This document shows positions 7,733 through 15,284 of a DNA stretch of 64,000 nucleotides, in pieces. Position numbers and translations under genes: made by a program. Source of the stretch: Synechococcus sp. NB0720_010 (lineage in GTDB: Bacteria; Cyanobacteriota; Cyanobacteriia; PCC-6307; Cyanobiaceae); contig NZ_CP090898.1 in the NCBI RefSeq assembly GCF_023078835.1, positions 2,346,449 to 2,410,448 on the forward strand, written 5' to 3'. Below the pieces are notes generated by a model, which was given only the letters and a program-made list of their open reading frames with translations, had not been told where the DNA came from and made no database searches. Every line of letters begins with the position of its first letter. Within the stretch, counting starts at the first letter, position 1.

Positions 7733-9172
7733 ATGGCGTTTGTTCCCCTGCTGGCTGTTCAACCCTTCTTGGCCCCCGGGATCGCCTGGGCCCTGGTGGT
7801 GATTTTTTCGGTCCTTTGGATCGCCCTTGGGGTCTCCTGGGGACGCCGGGGTTCTGGCGATGCCGATGACTACATGCTGGCCGGCCGCAACATCGGTTTG
7901 GCCCTGAGCACAGCCACCTTGATGGCGTCCTGGGTGACCGGAAACACCACCTTGCTGGCGCCTGAGTTCGGCTATCGCAACGGTCTCTGGGGGATGTTCA
8001 GCTATGCCCTGGCCGGCCTGGGCCTGGTCCTGTTTGCACCCTTGGCTCTGCGGATCAAAACGCTGATGCCCAAGGGGCGCACCAGCGGCGACTTCATCCG
8101 CCTGCGCTATGGCCGAGCCGCCTGGTGGGTCTTCATGGTGATCACGGCGATCTACACCCTGGGCTTCCTGGTGACCCAGGCGATGGGGGCCGGGATCCTG
8201 CTGGAGGCCCTCTCCGGCTTCGACTATCGGCTCGGGATGGTTGTCGTCATCGGTGTCTCCACGATCTACACCCTCTATGGCGGCATGCGCGCCGTGGTGG
8301 GAACGGACTTCATTCAGTCCCTGCTGATCATGGGCCTGCTGGTCTTGGTCGCTGTTCTTGCCCTGCAGCAGTTCCCGGTACAGGAGCTCCACCGGGAACT
8401 GGCGGCGCAGCATCCAGAGCGCCTGAATTTGCTGTTGCCCGCTGGCTTGTTGATTGCTTGGAACTCCGCCCTCTTCTCCATGGGAGAGGTGTTTCACAAC
8501 AACATCTGGTGGTCACGGGTCTTCTCCAGCCGCGCCTCCGTGGTGTTTGCCTCGTTTGTGCTGGGCGGTTTGGCCTGGATGACGGTGCCGCTGGTGACCG
8601 GTTCGATCGGCCTGGTGGCGCTCGCGCAGGCGGTGGATCTGCCCCAGGTGAACATGCTCTTCCCGGTGGTGGCCTCCCAGCTCTTGGGCGCCGGTGGTGC
8701 AGCGCTGGTGTTTGTGGTGGTCTTTGCCTCCTTGACCTCCACCCTGGATTCCCTCTTGGCGTCGACGGCGGATTTGGTGGCGGAGGACGTGGTCTTCAAG
8801 TTGCTGAACCCCAACTTGAGTGATGCCCAGTTGCGGCAGGCCACCCGCTTGGTGGTGCTGGGTTTGGGGCTGTTGACCCTGCTGCTCTCCTGGCCGCGGC
8901 TCGACTCTCTGGCCTCTGTGCTGTTCTTCACCGGTGCCCTGGTGGCGTCCACGATTTGGCCGGTGGCCTACGGGCTCTACTGGCCTAGCGCCAACCGCTG
9001 GGCGGCGATTGCGGCGATGGTCTCAGGCAGCGCCGTGGGCTTAGGCGCCTATTTCCTGATCGCTCCCTACTGCGCAGCTCTGCTGTCTGCGGCGGTGTCC
9101 GCAGTGGTCATGGCCGTCGGTACCCAGCTCCAGCCGGAGCGTTTCAACTGGTTGACCCTGAAGGAGGGATAG
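7733..9172 (+). CDS. Sodium:solute symporter family transporter
   Basis: This 479-residue integral membrane protein has the many hydrophobic spans of the SSS (LeuT-fold) family. Family features include DDYMLAGRNIGLALSTATL after the first span, WVTGNTTLLAPEFGYRNGLWG, and VVFASLTSTLDSLLASTADL, which resembles the Na+ site segment in the eighth core helix. The substrate cannot be read from the sequence; urea, betaine, proline and ureides are all handled by relatives. It sits between the betaine synthesis genes and the carbamoyl/amidohydrolase cluster, so an osmolyte precursor or a nitrogen compound is plausible. Confidence 0.85.
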   Translation: MAFVPLLAVQPFLAPGIAWALVVIFSVLWIALGVSWGRRGSGDADDYMLAGRNIGLALSTATLMASWVTGNTTLLAPEFGYRNGLWGMFSYALAGLGLVLFAPLALRIKTLMPKGRTSGDFIRLRYGRAAWWVFMVITAIYTLGFLVTQAMGAGILLEALSGFDYRLGMVVVIGVSTIYTLYGGMRAVVGTDFIQSLLIMGLLVLVAVLALQQFPVQELHRELAAQHPERLNLLLPAGLLIAWNSALFSMGEVFHNNIWWSRVFSSRASVVFASFVLGGLAWMTVPLVTGSIGLVALAQAVDLPQVNMLFPVVASQLLGAGGAALVFVVVFASLTSTLDSLLASTADLVAEDVVFKLLNPNLSDAQLRQATRLVVLGLGLLTLLLSWPRLDSLASVLFFTGALVASTIWPVAYGLYWPSANRWAAIAAMVSGSAVGLGAYFLIAPYCAALLSAAVSAVVMAVGTQLQPERFNWLTLKEG

Positions 9173-9174
9173 GG

Positions 9175-9399
9175 ATGAAACGTTGGTCGCTCAAAACCCG
9201 TGTTGCCCTTGCTGCGGCAGCCCTGGCTCTGGCCTTGCCCGCCGCCCGAGCGGCGCAGTCGACGGACTCCCCGCGCTGGCTGGTGGATCTACCGCTGTTG
9301 CGCCTGGTGATTTATGGAAGTGTGGCGGGGTTGGCGCTTTCTGTGCTGGTTCTTCTGCTGATTTGGTGGAACGAATGGAGGCGCGGCGATGTCTGGTAA
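9175..9399 (+). CDS. Small protein with signal-like N terminus and one membrane span, 74 aa
   Basis: It begins 2 bases after the symporter stop, so it is almost certainly co-transcribed. An Ala/Leu-rich N terminus (VALAAAALALALPAARAA) resembles a signal peptide. After a short outer segment comes a second hydrophobic stretch (LVIYGSVAGLALSVLVLLL) and a basic tail. Its arrangement suggests a partner subunit of the transporter. No family recognised. Confidence 0.65.
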   Translation: MKRWSLKTRVALAAAALALALPAARAAQSTDSPRWLVDLPLLRLVIYGSVAGLALSVLVLLLIWWNEWRRGDVW

Positions 9400-9442
9400 C
9401 GCCTTTGTTTGCATGCCCCATGGCAAGAAGAGTGGCGTTTGT

Positions 9443-9456
9443 GTAGCCGTTGCTAC
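9443..9456 (+). promoter_or_regulatory. NtcA-type box upstream of the carbamoyltransferase
   Basis: GTA-GCCGTTGC-TAC fits the NtcA consensus GTA-N8-TAC exactly, and the dyad extends to GTAGC/GCTAC with further partial symmetry outside (TTTGTG/CGCAAA). It lies 132 bases before the ATG at 9589. No convincing -10 box is seen at the usual 22-base distance, so it may be an activator site with a weak promoter, or a chance match. Confidence 0.5.
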
Positions 9457-9588
9457 GCAAATCTGCCCCGTTTTAAGCAGCTTGAACTTGGAGAAAGTGA
9501 TGTGGCAGGGTGGATTTTGGTTTGAGACTCAGTGCGACCAATTCCGCCGCAGCGTTCTGCAGCAGTGGGCCTGGGTCCCCTAATCGCT

Positions 9589-10707
9589 ATGACTGCACTC
9601 CACTCCGTCAAGACGAGTACCGGCGCTGACGCACCCGTGCGTTTTGATCCACTGGGGCCGGATGTCTTTGGCGCAGCCTCTCCCCAGGCCCTGTTGGGGG
9701 CGATTCAAGAGGACGGCGAGGCGCTCCAGGATCTGGTGGGGCAGCACGTGATCTCGATTCAGCCCTTCCGGCCCGAGACCCTGCTGCAGTTGTTTCGTCT
9801 GGCAGCCAAGTTTGAGAGCAATCCCGATCGCTATACGGCCCACAACACGCCGTTGAAGGGAAAGATTTTGATCAACGCCTTCTACGAACCCAGCACCCGC
9901 ACGCGGCTGTCCTTTGACAGCGCCTGGCACCGTCTGGGCGGCGATTCGATCAACATCACCGACCGCGCCACGACGGGCCTGGCGAAGGGGGAGTCGCTGG
10001 AAGACGTCGCCCACATGTTCAACAACTACGGCGACTGCATCGTTCTGCGCGATACCGACTCCCAGGCCATCTATGCGATGACCGACACCCTGCGGATTCC
10101 GATCATCAACGCCGGCAATGGCATTGATGAACACCCCACCCAGGCAATGGCCGACCTCTACACGATGCTCAAGTGGCGCCCCGCCTTGGCGTCCCCTGAG
10201 GTCCCCGAGGATCAGCGGGCGCGCATCGGCATCGTTGGCATCCCCAGCCGCATGCGCACGGTTCGCTCACTGCTGCGGATCCTGGCCAAATTCCCGCAGA
10301 TGGTGGAGGAGTTGGTCCTCATCCATGACCCGGCCAACGATGCCAGAGAGGACCTCTTTGATCGCGGCCAGCTGGAGGAGTTGCAGCAGGCGGGTCTGAA
10401 GGTGCGCTGCACCGGAGACCTGCAGGGCGAGATCCCCGGTCTGGATGTCATCTACATCAACGCCATTGCTTGGGTGGGCGATAGCTATGAGGTCCACGGC
10501 AACAGCTTTCGGCTGACGCGGGATCTGCCCTACAAGCCGGACGCCATCGTGTTGCATCCCCTGGCCCGTGGGCCGGAACTGAGTACTTGCCTCGATGACA
10601 CCCCCCACAACTGGTACTTCAGTCAGGCCCGGGGGGCGGTCTTCCTGCGCATGGCTCTGTTGACCTGCATGGTGGACCGCACCAACCGGGTCATGGATGT
10701 GATCTGA
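9589..10707 (+). CDS. Aspartate carbamoyltransferase-like transcarbamylase
   Basis: A 372-residue member of the ATCase/OTCase family, which transfers carbamoyl phosphate to an amino group or runs the reverse phosphorolysis. The carbamoyl-phosphate site is intact: EPSTRTR at residues 100-106, the KGES loop with Lys133, and HPTQ at 182-185. TPHNWYFSQA and HPLARGPEL near the C terminus resemble the E. coli PyrB class rather than the class I recall for cyanobacterial housekeeping PyrB (HPxPxNRGVE). No regulatory PyrI chain is nearby. The Arg167 region reads GIPSRMRTVRSL. Substrate specificity is open; the linked AsnB-like and amidohydrolase genes suggest a nitrogen side pathway rather than pyrimidines. 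An upstream in-frame ATG (9532) is less plausible. Confidence 0.82.
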   Translation: MTALHSVKTSTGADAPVRFDPLGPDVFGAASPQALLGAIQEDGEALQDLVGQHVISIQPFRPETLLQLFRLAAKFESNPDRYTAHNTPLKGKILINAFYEPSTRTRLSFDSAWHRLGGDSINITDRATTGLAKGESLEDVAHMFNNYGDCIVLRDTDSQAIYAMTDTLRIPIINAGNGIDEHPTQAMADLYTMLKWRPALASPEVPEDQRARIGIVGIPSRMRTVRSLLRILAKFPQMVEELVLIHDPANDAREDLFDRGQLEELQQAGLKVRCTGDLQGEIPGLDVIYINAIAWVGDSYEVHGNSFRLTRDLPYKPDAIVLHPLARGPELSTCLDDTPHNWYFSQARGAVFLRMALLTCMVDRTNRVMDVI

Positions 10708-10720
10708 GGAGGACGAAGGG

Positions 10721-12757
10721 ATGTGTGGAATTGGTGGGGTCTTCAGCACCAGGGCGGATCAGCCCGTTGACCCGCAGCTGTTGGTCAACATGGCTGCGAT
10801 CCAGGAGCATCGCGGTCCCGATGGTTTTGGCTACCGCACGCTGGATGAAGCCGGCGTGGGCTTCTGTCATGCCCGCCTCTCGATCATTGATCTGAATGAG
10901 ACCCGGGCCCGTCAACCCTTCCTGAGCGCAGAGGCGGGGGCCGGCGCCCGGGTCCTGATGGCCCACAACGGCGAGTTCTATGACTTTCAGCGGATCCGCG
11001 CCGATCTGACGGCCCGCGGTGTTCGCTTCAGCAGCAAGAGCGATTCCGAGATCCTGCTGCGTCTCTATCAACAGCAGGGTTTAGGGGCGACGCTGCCGCA
11101 ATTGCGCGGTGAGTTCGCCTTCGCGATCTACGACGAGGCCGGCGATGTGTTGCACCTGGTCCGGGATCGCTTCGGGATCAAACCCCAGTACTGGACGATC
11201 ACATCCCAGGGCTTGGTCTTTGGCTCGGAACTCAAGGTCCTGTTTGCCCATCCGGCGGTCGAGCGGCGTTTCACCTCCGAAGGGCTCTTCCACCAGTTGA
11301 TGCAAACCATGGTCCCCGGGACCACGGCCTTCGCGGGCATCCATCAGGTGCCGCCTGGCCATGGCATCAGTGTTCGCCGGCGCAACGGCAACCTTGAGGT
11401 GGAGACCTGGAAGTACTGGGACATGGACTTCCCGCGTCAGGGCGAGCGGGACAGCAGTAAGAGTGAAGCCGACCACATCGAGGCGATCCGTGCCGCCCTG
11501 CTGGAAGCGGTGGAGTTGCGGATGGTCGCTGATGTCCCGGTGGGTTGCTACCTCTCCGGAGGCATTGATAGCTGCTCAATCCTGGGGCTGGCCGCTGCCG
11601 TCAGCCAGAGCCCGGTGAAGGCCTTCACCATTGGCTTTGACGACGCGCGCTACGACGAGTCGCCCATCGCCCAGGAGATGGCCGAGGCCACAGCCGCTGA
11701 GCAGGACGTCATGCGTCTCTCGGGCAAGGAGCTCTATGGCTGGATGGAGCGCACCCTCTGGCACACGGAGCGCACGATCTACAACACCCTGGCGGTGGCC
11801 AAGTTCTTGATGAGCCGCCACGTCAACAGCGTCAACTACAAGGTGGTGATGACCGGAGAGGGCTCCGATGAGCTCTTCGGTGGCTATCCCGCCTTCCGCC
11901 GCGACATGTTCCTGCACGGTCTGCAGGATCTGCCGGAGCCGGAGCGCAAAGCCTGGGAAGACCTGCTGCAGCAATCGAATGCCTTGGTGCAGGGGGCGAT
12001 GTTGGCGGCTGATCAAGTGGATGACCCCGACCTCGATGCGGTCGTGGGCTTCACCCCCAGTTGCCTCCAGCCTTGGTTGGCCTGTGCGCCCTTGGTGCCG
12101 GACCTGCTCGCGGAGGCCCATCGCTCGGTCCTTTCGGACTATTCGCCGGGCCAGGCCATCGCCAAGACCCTGGATCCCGATCAGCTGGAGGGGCGCCACG
12201 CCCTCGATAAGGCCCAGTACGTCTGGATCAAGACGATGCTGGAGGGCCAGATCCTCACCTGGGGTGGTGACCGGGTGGACATGGCCAATTCCATGGAGGC
12301 GCGTCCGGCCTTCTTGGATCACCACCTGGCGGCAGCGGCGGTTCAGGTCCCACCTGAGCTGCGGATCAAGGGCAAGACCGAGAAGTACGTCCTGCGCGAG
12401 GCCATGGCGGGCCTTTTGCCGGAGGTGCTCTACAAGCGCGAAAAATTTGCCTTCATGGCTCCGCCGGCCCACACCGAGCCCGAGAAGTGGGAGCAGATGA
12501 AGCAGCTGGCCGATGACTACCTGAGTGATCAGGCGATCGAGGCGGCGGGACTCCTGAGCGTCGCGGGTGTTCGGGCCCTCTTCGCCCGCCATGACGACCC
12601 GGCCACGACCGATGCGGACCGCGTTCAGATGGACGCCATGATCAACCACCTGCTTGGCGTGCAGATGTTGCACCGGATGTTCATTGCCGCGGATGTGCCG
12701 GCCCAGGCCCGCGCCAAGGCCGATGCCCTCGGCTGGCACCCGGCCGCTGCGGCTTAA
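10721..12757 (+). CDS. Asparagine synthase-like glutamine amidotransferase
   Basis: This 678-residue class II amidotransferase hydrolyses glutamine with Cys2 (MCGIGGVF) in the N-terminal Ntn domain and transfers ammonia to an adenylated carboxylate in the C-terminal domain. EHRGPDGFG, NGEFYDF and DRFGIKPQY are typical of the first domain; the PP-loop LSGGIDS is at about residues 278-284, followed by GEGSDELFGGYPAFRRDM. A strong ribosome site (GGAGGA) fills the 13-base gap after the carbamoyltransferase gene, so the two form an operon. AsnB paralogs amidate many carboxylates besides aspartate, and the context argues for a dedicated substrate. A terminator follows. Confidence 0.85.
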   Translation: MCGIGGVFSTRADQPVDPQLLVNMAAIQEHRGPDGFGYRTLDEAGVGFCHARLSIIDLNETRARQPFLSAEAGAGARVLMAHNGEFYDFQRIRADLTARGVRFSSKSDSEILLRLYQQQGLGATLPQLRGEFAFAIYDEAGDVLHLVRDRFGIKPQYWTITSQGLVFGSELKVLFAHPAVERRFTSEGLFHQLMQTMVPGTTAFAGIHQVPPGHGISVRRRNGNLEVETWKYWDMDFPRQGERDSSKSEADHIEAIRAALLEAVELRMVADVPVGCYLSGGIDSCSILGLAAAVSQSPVKAFTIGFDDARYDESPIAQEMAEATAAEQDVMRLSGKELYGWMERTLWHTERTIYNTLAVAKFLMSRHVNSVNYKVVMTGEGSDELFGGYPAFRRDMFLHGLQDLPEPERKAWEDLLQQSNALVQGAMLAADQVDDPDLDAVVGFTPSCLQPWLACAPLVPDLLAEAHRSVLSDYSPGQAIAKTLDPDQLEGRHALDKAQYVWIKTMLEGQILTWGGDRVDMANSMEARPAFLDHHLAAAAVQVPPELRIKGKTEKYVLREAMAGLLPEVLYKREKFAFMAPPAHTEPEKWEQMKQLADDYLSDQAIEAAGLLSVAGVRALFARHDDPATTDADRVQMDAMINHLLGVQMLHRMFIAADVPAQARAKADALGWHPAAAA

Positions 12758-12784
12758 ACGGTCGCAACGGTTACGCAGTACTTC

Positions 12785-12816
12785 GCCCTCCTGGCGGATG
12801 GTGGGGGGGCTTTTTT
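12785..12816 (+). terminator. Probable terminator after the AsnB-like gene
   Basis: GCCCTCC and GGTGGGGGGGC can pair with some slippage and are followed at once by TTTTTT (12811-12816). It separates the carbamoyltransferase/AsnB pair from the amidohydrolase gene, though readthrough is possible because the next start is only 18 bases further on. Confidence 0.55.
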
Positions 12817-12834
12817 GAACGTGCAGGTCTGCGG

Positions 12835-14118
12835 TTGGTTCTCTCTGCCCCGGGCTCCCAAACCCTTGCGCCCACCGCTCAACTGAAGAGACCCTCGGTC
12901 AACGCCATGCGCCTCCTGGCCTCCTTGGAGGCCATGGCCGAAGTCGGTCTTCAGCCAGATGGTTCCATTTGCCGGCGCGGCTTCAGCGCCGAGGACCGTC
13001 AGGGCCGTGAACTGCTGAGTGAATGGCTGATCGACGCGGGGATGAGCCTGCGCATCGATGCCGCCGGCAATCTGATTGGTCGCCTGGAGGGCTCAGAGCC
13101 CAACCTCCCCGCGCTGGTGAGCGGCTCACATCTGGACACCGTTCCAACCGGTGGTCGCTACGACGGCACCCTCGGCGTCTTGGCTGGACTGGAACTGGTC
13201 CGCTGCCTGAAGGATGCCTCGCTTCAGCTGCGGCACCCCTTTGAGCTGATCGTCTTTGCCGATGAGGAGTCCACGATGGTGGGCTGCAAAGGGATGGCCG
13301 GAACGGCCAGCGGCGACCCCAGCGATTACACCACCAGTAACGGTGATCCGATTGAGCGGAACCTGGCTCGCCTGGGTGGGGATTGGGAGCGCCTGACCAC
13401 TGCGGCCCGCAGCGATGACGCCATCGCTGCTTTTCTCGAGCTCCACGTGGAGCAGGGTGCTGTTCTGGAGCAACGCGGCGACAGCATTGGTGTCGTTCAA
13501 GGGGTGGTCGGCCAGCGCCGTTTCACGATCCGCGTTTGCGGGCAGGCCAACCACGCCGGTACGACGCCGATGGATCAGCGGCAGGATGCCCTGGTGGCCG
13601 CCGCGCAGGTCGTCTTGGCGGTTCAGACCATGGCCCTCGAGCACCCCGGTGATCCGGTGGCCACGGTCGGCAGATTTGAGGTCTGGCCGAATGCCGCCAA
13701 CGTCGTTCCCGGGGAGGTTCAGTGCAGCGTCGATCTGCGCGATCTGGACCCCGAGGTCTTGGCCTCCCTGAGTGCGCAGCTCGAGGAACGCCTGGCGTCT
13801 ATTGCTGAGGCCAGTGGTTGCAGCGTGACGATGGAGCCCCAGTTCTCTGTGGATCCGACCCCGGCTGCACCGCTGCTGATGGAGGCGATCGCCGCCTCGG
13901 CCTCAGCCTTGGGCTTCTCCCACAGCGCCCTTCCCAGTCGCGCCAGCCATGACGCCCAGGAATTGGGCCGCCGTTGGCCGATGGGCATGGTTTTTGTCCC
14001 CAGCCATCGGGGCCTGAGCCATTCCGCGGCCGAGTACACGAGCCTTGAGCAGTGTGTTGCCGGAACGTCTGTGTTGCTGGAGGCGTTTCTGCGCCTGGAT
14101 GCCCAGCTCTCGGGATGA
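12835..14118 (+). CDS. M20-family amidase: allantoate amidohydrolase / N-carbamoyl-L-amino acid hydrolase type
   Basis: A binuclear metal-dependent hydrolase that releases ammonia and CO2 from ureido or N-carbamoyl compounds. Metal ligands are visible: SGSHLDTVPTGGRYDG (His99, Asp110), ADEEST (Glu144/145) and LHVEQG (His204). NHAGTTPMDQRQDA marks the dimerisation/bridge domain, and SRASHDAQ carries the C-terminal His ligand. I use the TTG at 12835 (427 residues); the ATG at 12907 (MRLLASLEAM) is an alternative, and the family N terminus does not decide. The stop overlaps the DUF1028 gene by four bases. Relatives act on allantoate, ureidoglycine, N-carbamoyl-beta-alanine or N-carbamoyl amino acids. 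Confidence 0.87.
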   Translation: MVLSAPGSQTLAPTAQLKRPSVNAMRLLASLEAMAEVGLQPDGSICRRGFSAEDRQGRELLSEWLIDAGMSLRIDAAGNLIGRLEGSEPNLPALVSGSHLDTVPTGGRYDGTLGVLAGLELVRCLKDASLQLRHPFELIVFADEESTMVGCKGMAGTASGDPSDYTTSNGDPIERNLARLGGDWERLTTAARSDDAIAAFLELHVEQGAVLEQRGDSIGVVQGVVGQRRFTIRVCGQANHAGTTPMDQRQDALVAAAQVVLAVQTMALEHPGDPVATVGRFEVWPNAANVVPGEVQCSVDLRDLDPEVLASLSAQLEERLASIAEASGCSVTMEPQFSVDPTPAAPLLMEAIAASASALGFSHSALPSRASHDAQELGRRWPMGMVFVPSHRGLSHSAAEYTSLEQCVAGTSVLLEAFLRLDAQLSG

Positions 14119-14834
14119 CCTTTTCAATCCTGGCGCGGGATCCATCCAACGGGCGCTTTGGCGTGGCGGTTGCCACCTGTCACCTCGCCGTCGGATCAAC
14201 GGTTCCCCATATCCGCTCTGGGGTTGGGGCCGTCGCGACCCAGGCCCACACGAACCCCTATCTGGGGATTTGCGGCCTCGAGCGCATGGAGCAGAACCGG
14301 GATGCGGAAACCGTCCTGGCCAGCCTTTTGCGGGATGACCCGCAGATGGAGCACCGTCAGCTGCACCTGATTGATGCCTGCGGCCGTACGGCGGGCTGGA
14401 CGGGCTCTGAATGCGGTCCCTATGCCAGCCATCGCTGCCATCCGGATCTGGCGGTCGCGGGCAACTTTCTCGCTGGCGAGGCTGTCCTGCTGGCGATGGA
14501 GGAGGCCTTTCTGTTGAGTGATCCATCCTGGAAATTGGGGCGTCGCCTGCTGAGCGCCCTTCGCGCCGGTGAGGAGGCCGGCGGTGATCTGCGCTCCCCC
14601 CATGCGACATCGGCTGCCCTGCAGGTCAGCGGCGAGGCGGCTTTCCCGCTGTTGGATCTGCGGGTGGATTTTGAAGAGCGCGCTGTCGACTCCCTGATGG
14701 CGCTGTACGAGCGCAGTCAGCAACTCTGGGTGCAGCAATGGCGTGATTCCTTTGCTGAACTGCCCAATCCCGCAGGCACGGCCCTTAACCGAACGGTCAC
14801 ACCGCTTGTCGGGGACGATCCCTCGGCGGCTTAA
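14115..14834 (+). CDS. DUF1028 protein (predicted Ntn-hydrolase fold)
   Basis: The 239-residue product matches the DUF1028 pattern as I know it: MTFSILARDPSNGRFGVAVA, then VGAVATQAHTNPYLG, GNFLAGEAVL and EEAGGDLRSPHATSAALQV. Thr2 would become the N-terminal residue after Met removal, as in Ntn hydrolases, where it acts as nucleophile. The ATG overlaps the M20 stop (ATGA), so the two proteins are translationally coupled and probably work on the same compound. No function is established for this family that I can cite. An earlier in-frame start at 14052 would overlap the M20 gene deeply and is rejected. Confidence 0.85.
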   Translation: MTFSILARDPSNGRFGVAVATCHLAVGSTVPHIRSGVGAVATQAHTNPYLGICGLERMEQNRDAETVLASLLRDDPQMEHRQLHLIDACGRTAGWTGSECGPYASHRCHPDLAVAGNFLAGEAVLLAMEEAFLLSDPSWKLGRRLLSALRAGEEAGGDLRSPHATSAALQVSGEAAFPLLDLRVDFEERAVDSLMALYERSQQLWVQQWRDSFAELPNPAGTALNRTVTPLVGDDPSAA

Positions 14835-14849
14835 CCGAGCGAGCGGGAC

Positions 14850-14863
14850 GTAACGCTGACTAC
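14850..14863 (+). promoter_or_regulatory. NtcA-type box upstream of a 58-residue gene
   Basis: GTA-ACGCTGAC-TAC matches GTA-N8-TAC and the dyad extends one triplet outward on each side to GACGTA/TACGTC. It lies 50 bases before the ATG at 14914 and 15 bases after the DUF1028 stop. A TACGGC 17 bases downstream is a poor -10 candidate. Confidence 0.5.
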
Positions 14864-14913
14864 GTCACCCCCCCATCGGATACGGCTCAATTGGACGAGC
14901 CATTCGTCGCCGC

Positions 14914-15090
14914 ATGACGGGTTCGATCGAGATCCCCACGTCATCCACCACGCCTCAGGTCAAACTCCACTACTGGACCAATGGCGGAGCCCAGAGCGTT
15001 GTTGTCCCCCTCGATGAGGAGGTCCAGCGCCACCGCCTGTTGCTCTCCAACGGAGCAGTCCTGCTCAAGCGGGAACTGATGGCCGCCTAG
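14914..15090 (+). CDS. Small soluble protein, 58 aa
   Basis: The frame runs MTGSIEIPTSSTT to ALLKRELMAA-like charged C-terminal sequence (VLLKRELMAA), with KLHYWTNGGAQSV in the middle and no membrane span or signal. It is closed by a strong hairpin terminator 8 bases after the stop. A GTA-N8-TAC box lies 50 bases upstream, so nitrogen control is likely. I do not recognise it; it is not NblA or a glutamine synthetase inactivating factor by eye. Confidence 0.6.
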   Translation: MTGSIEIPTSSTTPQVKLHYWTNGGAQSVVVPLDEEVQRHRLLLSNGAVLLKRELMAA

Positions 15091-15092
15091 GC

Positions 15093-15125
15093 AAAAAAAA
15101 AAGCCCCGCCAAAGGCAGGGCTTTT
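15093..15125. terminator. Strong bidirectional terminator
   Basis: AAAAGCCC-C-GCC-AAA-GGC-A-GGGCTTTT folds into an 11-bp stem. On the plus strand it ends the 58-residue gene (TTTT at 15122-15125); on the minus strand it is followed by a run of ten T (complement of 15093-15102), which makes it a very strong terminator for a minus-strand transcript starting near 15190. Confidence 0.85.
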
Positions 15126-15190
15126 CGGGATTCGCTTCAAGGGTGTGACCTTGTTTCCACCTTTGAGGCGAATCCACTCCTCACACGCAC
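15093..15190 (-). ncRNA. Candidate small RNA with long hairpin plus terminator
   Basis: On the minus strand, GUGUGAGGAGU (complement of 15176-15186) is followed by a long hairpin: GGAUUCGC-C-UCAA-A-GGUG pairs with CACC-C-UUGA-A-GCGAAUCC around a loop GAAACAAGGUCA, then the terminator with ten U. No protein frame occupies this stretch. The 5' end is a guess. The GGAAACA at the loop and the GUGUGAGG upstream recall the cyanobacterial Yfr1/Yfr2 small RNAs as I remember them; identity is unproven. Confidence 0.5.
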
Positions 15191-15284
15191 CAACCGTCGC
15201 CAGAGGACTGGCACAGTGCCAGTTCTTTGTAACCAGTTGTTCAACCGCACAGGCTCTGGGACATTCGCTTCCCTAGAACGGCGC

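Noticed and set aside
7430..8497. 355-codon open frame on the minus strand opposite the methyltransferase and symporter
   Set aside because: Gln/His/Pro-rich shadow of GC-rich genes on the other strand; the plus-strand products are clear families.
9389..9583. Plus-strand frame of 64 codons between the 74-residue gene and the carbamoyltransferase
   Set aside because: It covers the NtcA-type box and has no protein-like pattern; more likely a leader region.
10691..11071. Possible minus-strand gene at the start of the AsnB-like gene
   Set aside because: It overlaps the strong ribosome site and the catalytic Cys2 region of the plus-strand gene.
11576..12739. 387-codon minus-strand frame inside the AsnB-like gene
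   Set aside because: Antisense shadow; composition unlike protein, and the plus strand encodes intact family motifs.
15176..15186. A plus-strand Yfr1 copy, because ACTCCTCACAC follows a stem-loop
   Set aside because: Yfr1 needs a terminator hairpin right after the motif; here the next bases have no T-run. The minus-strand reading, which ends in a strong terminator, explains the structure better.
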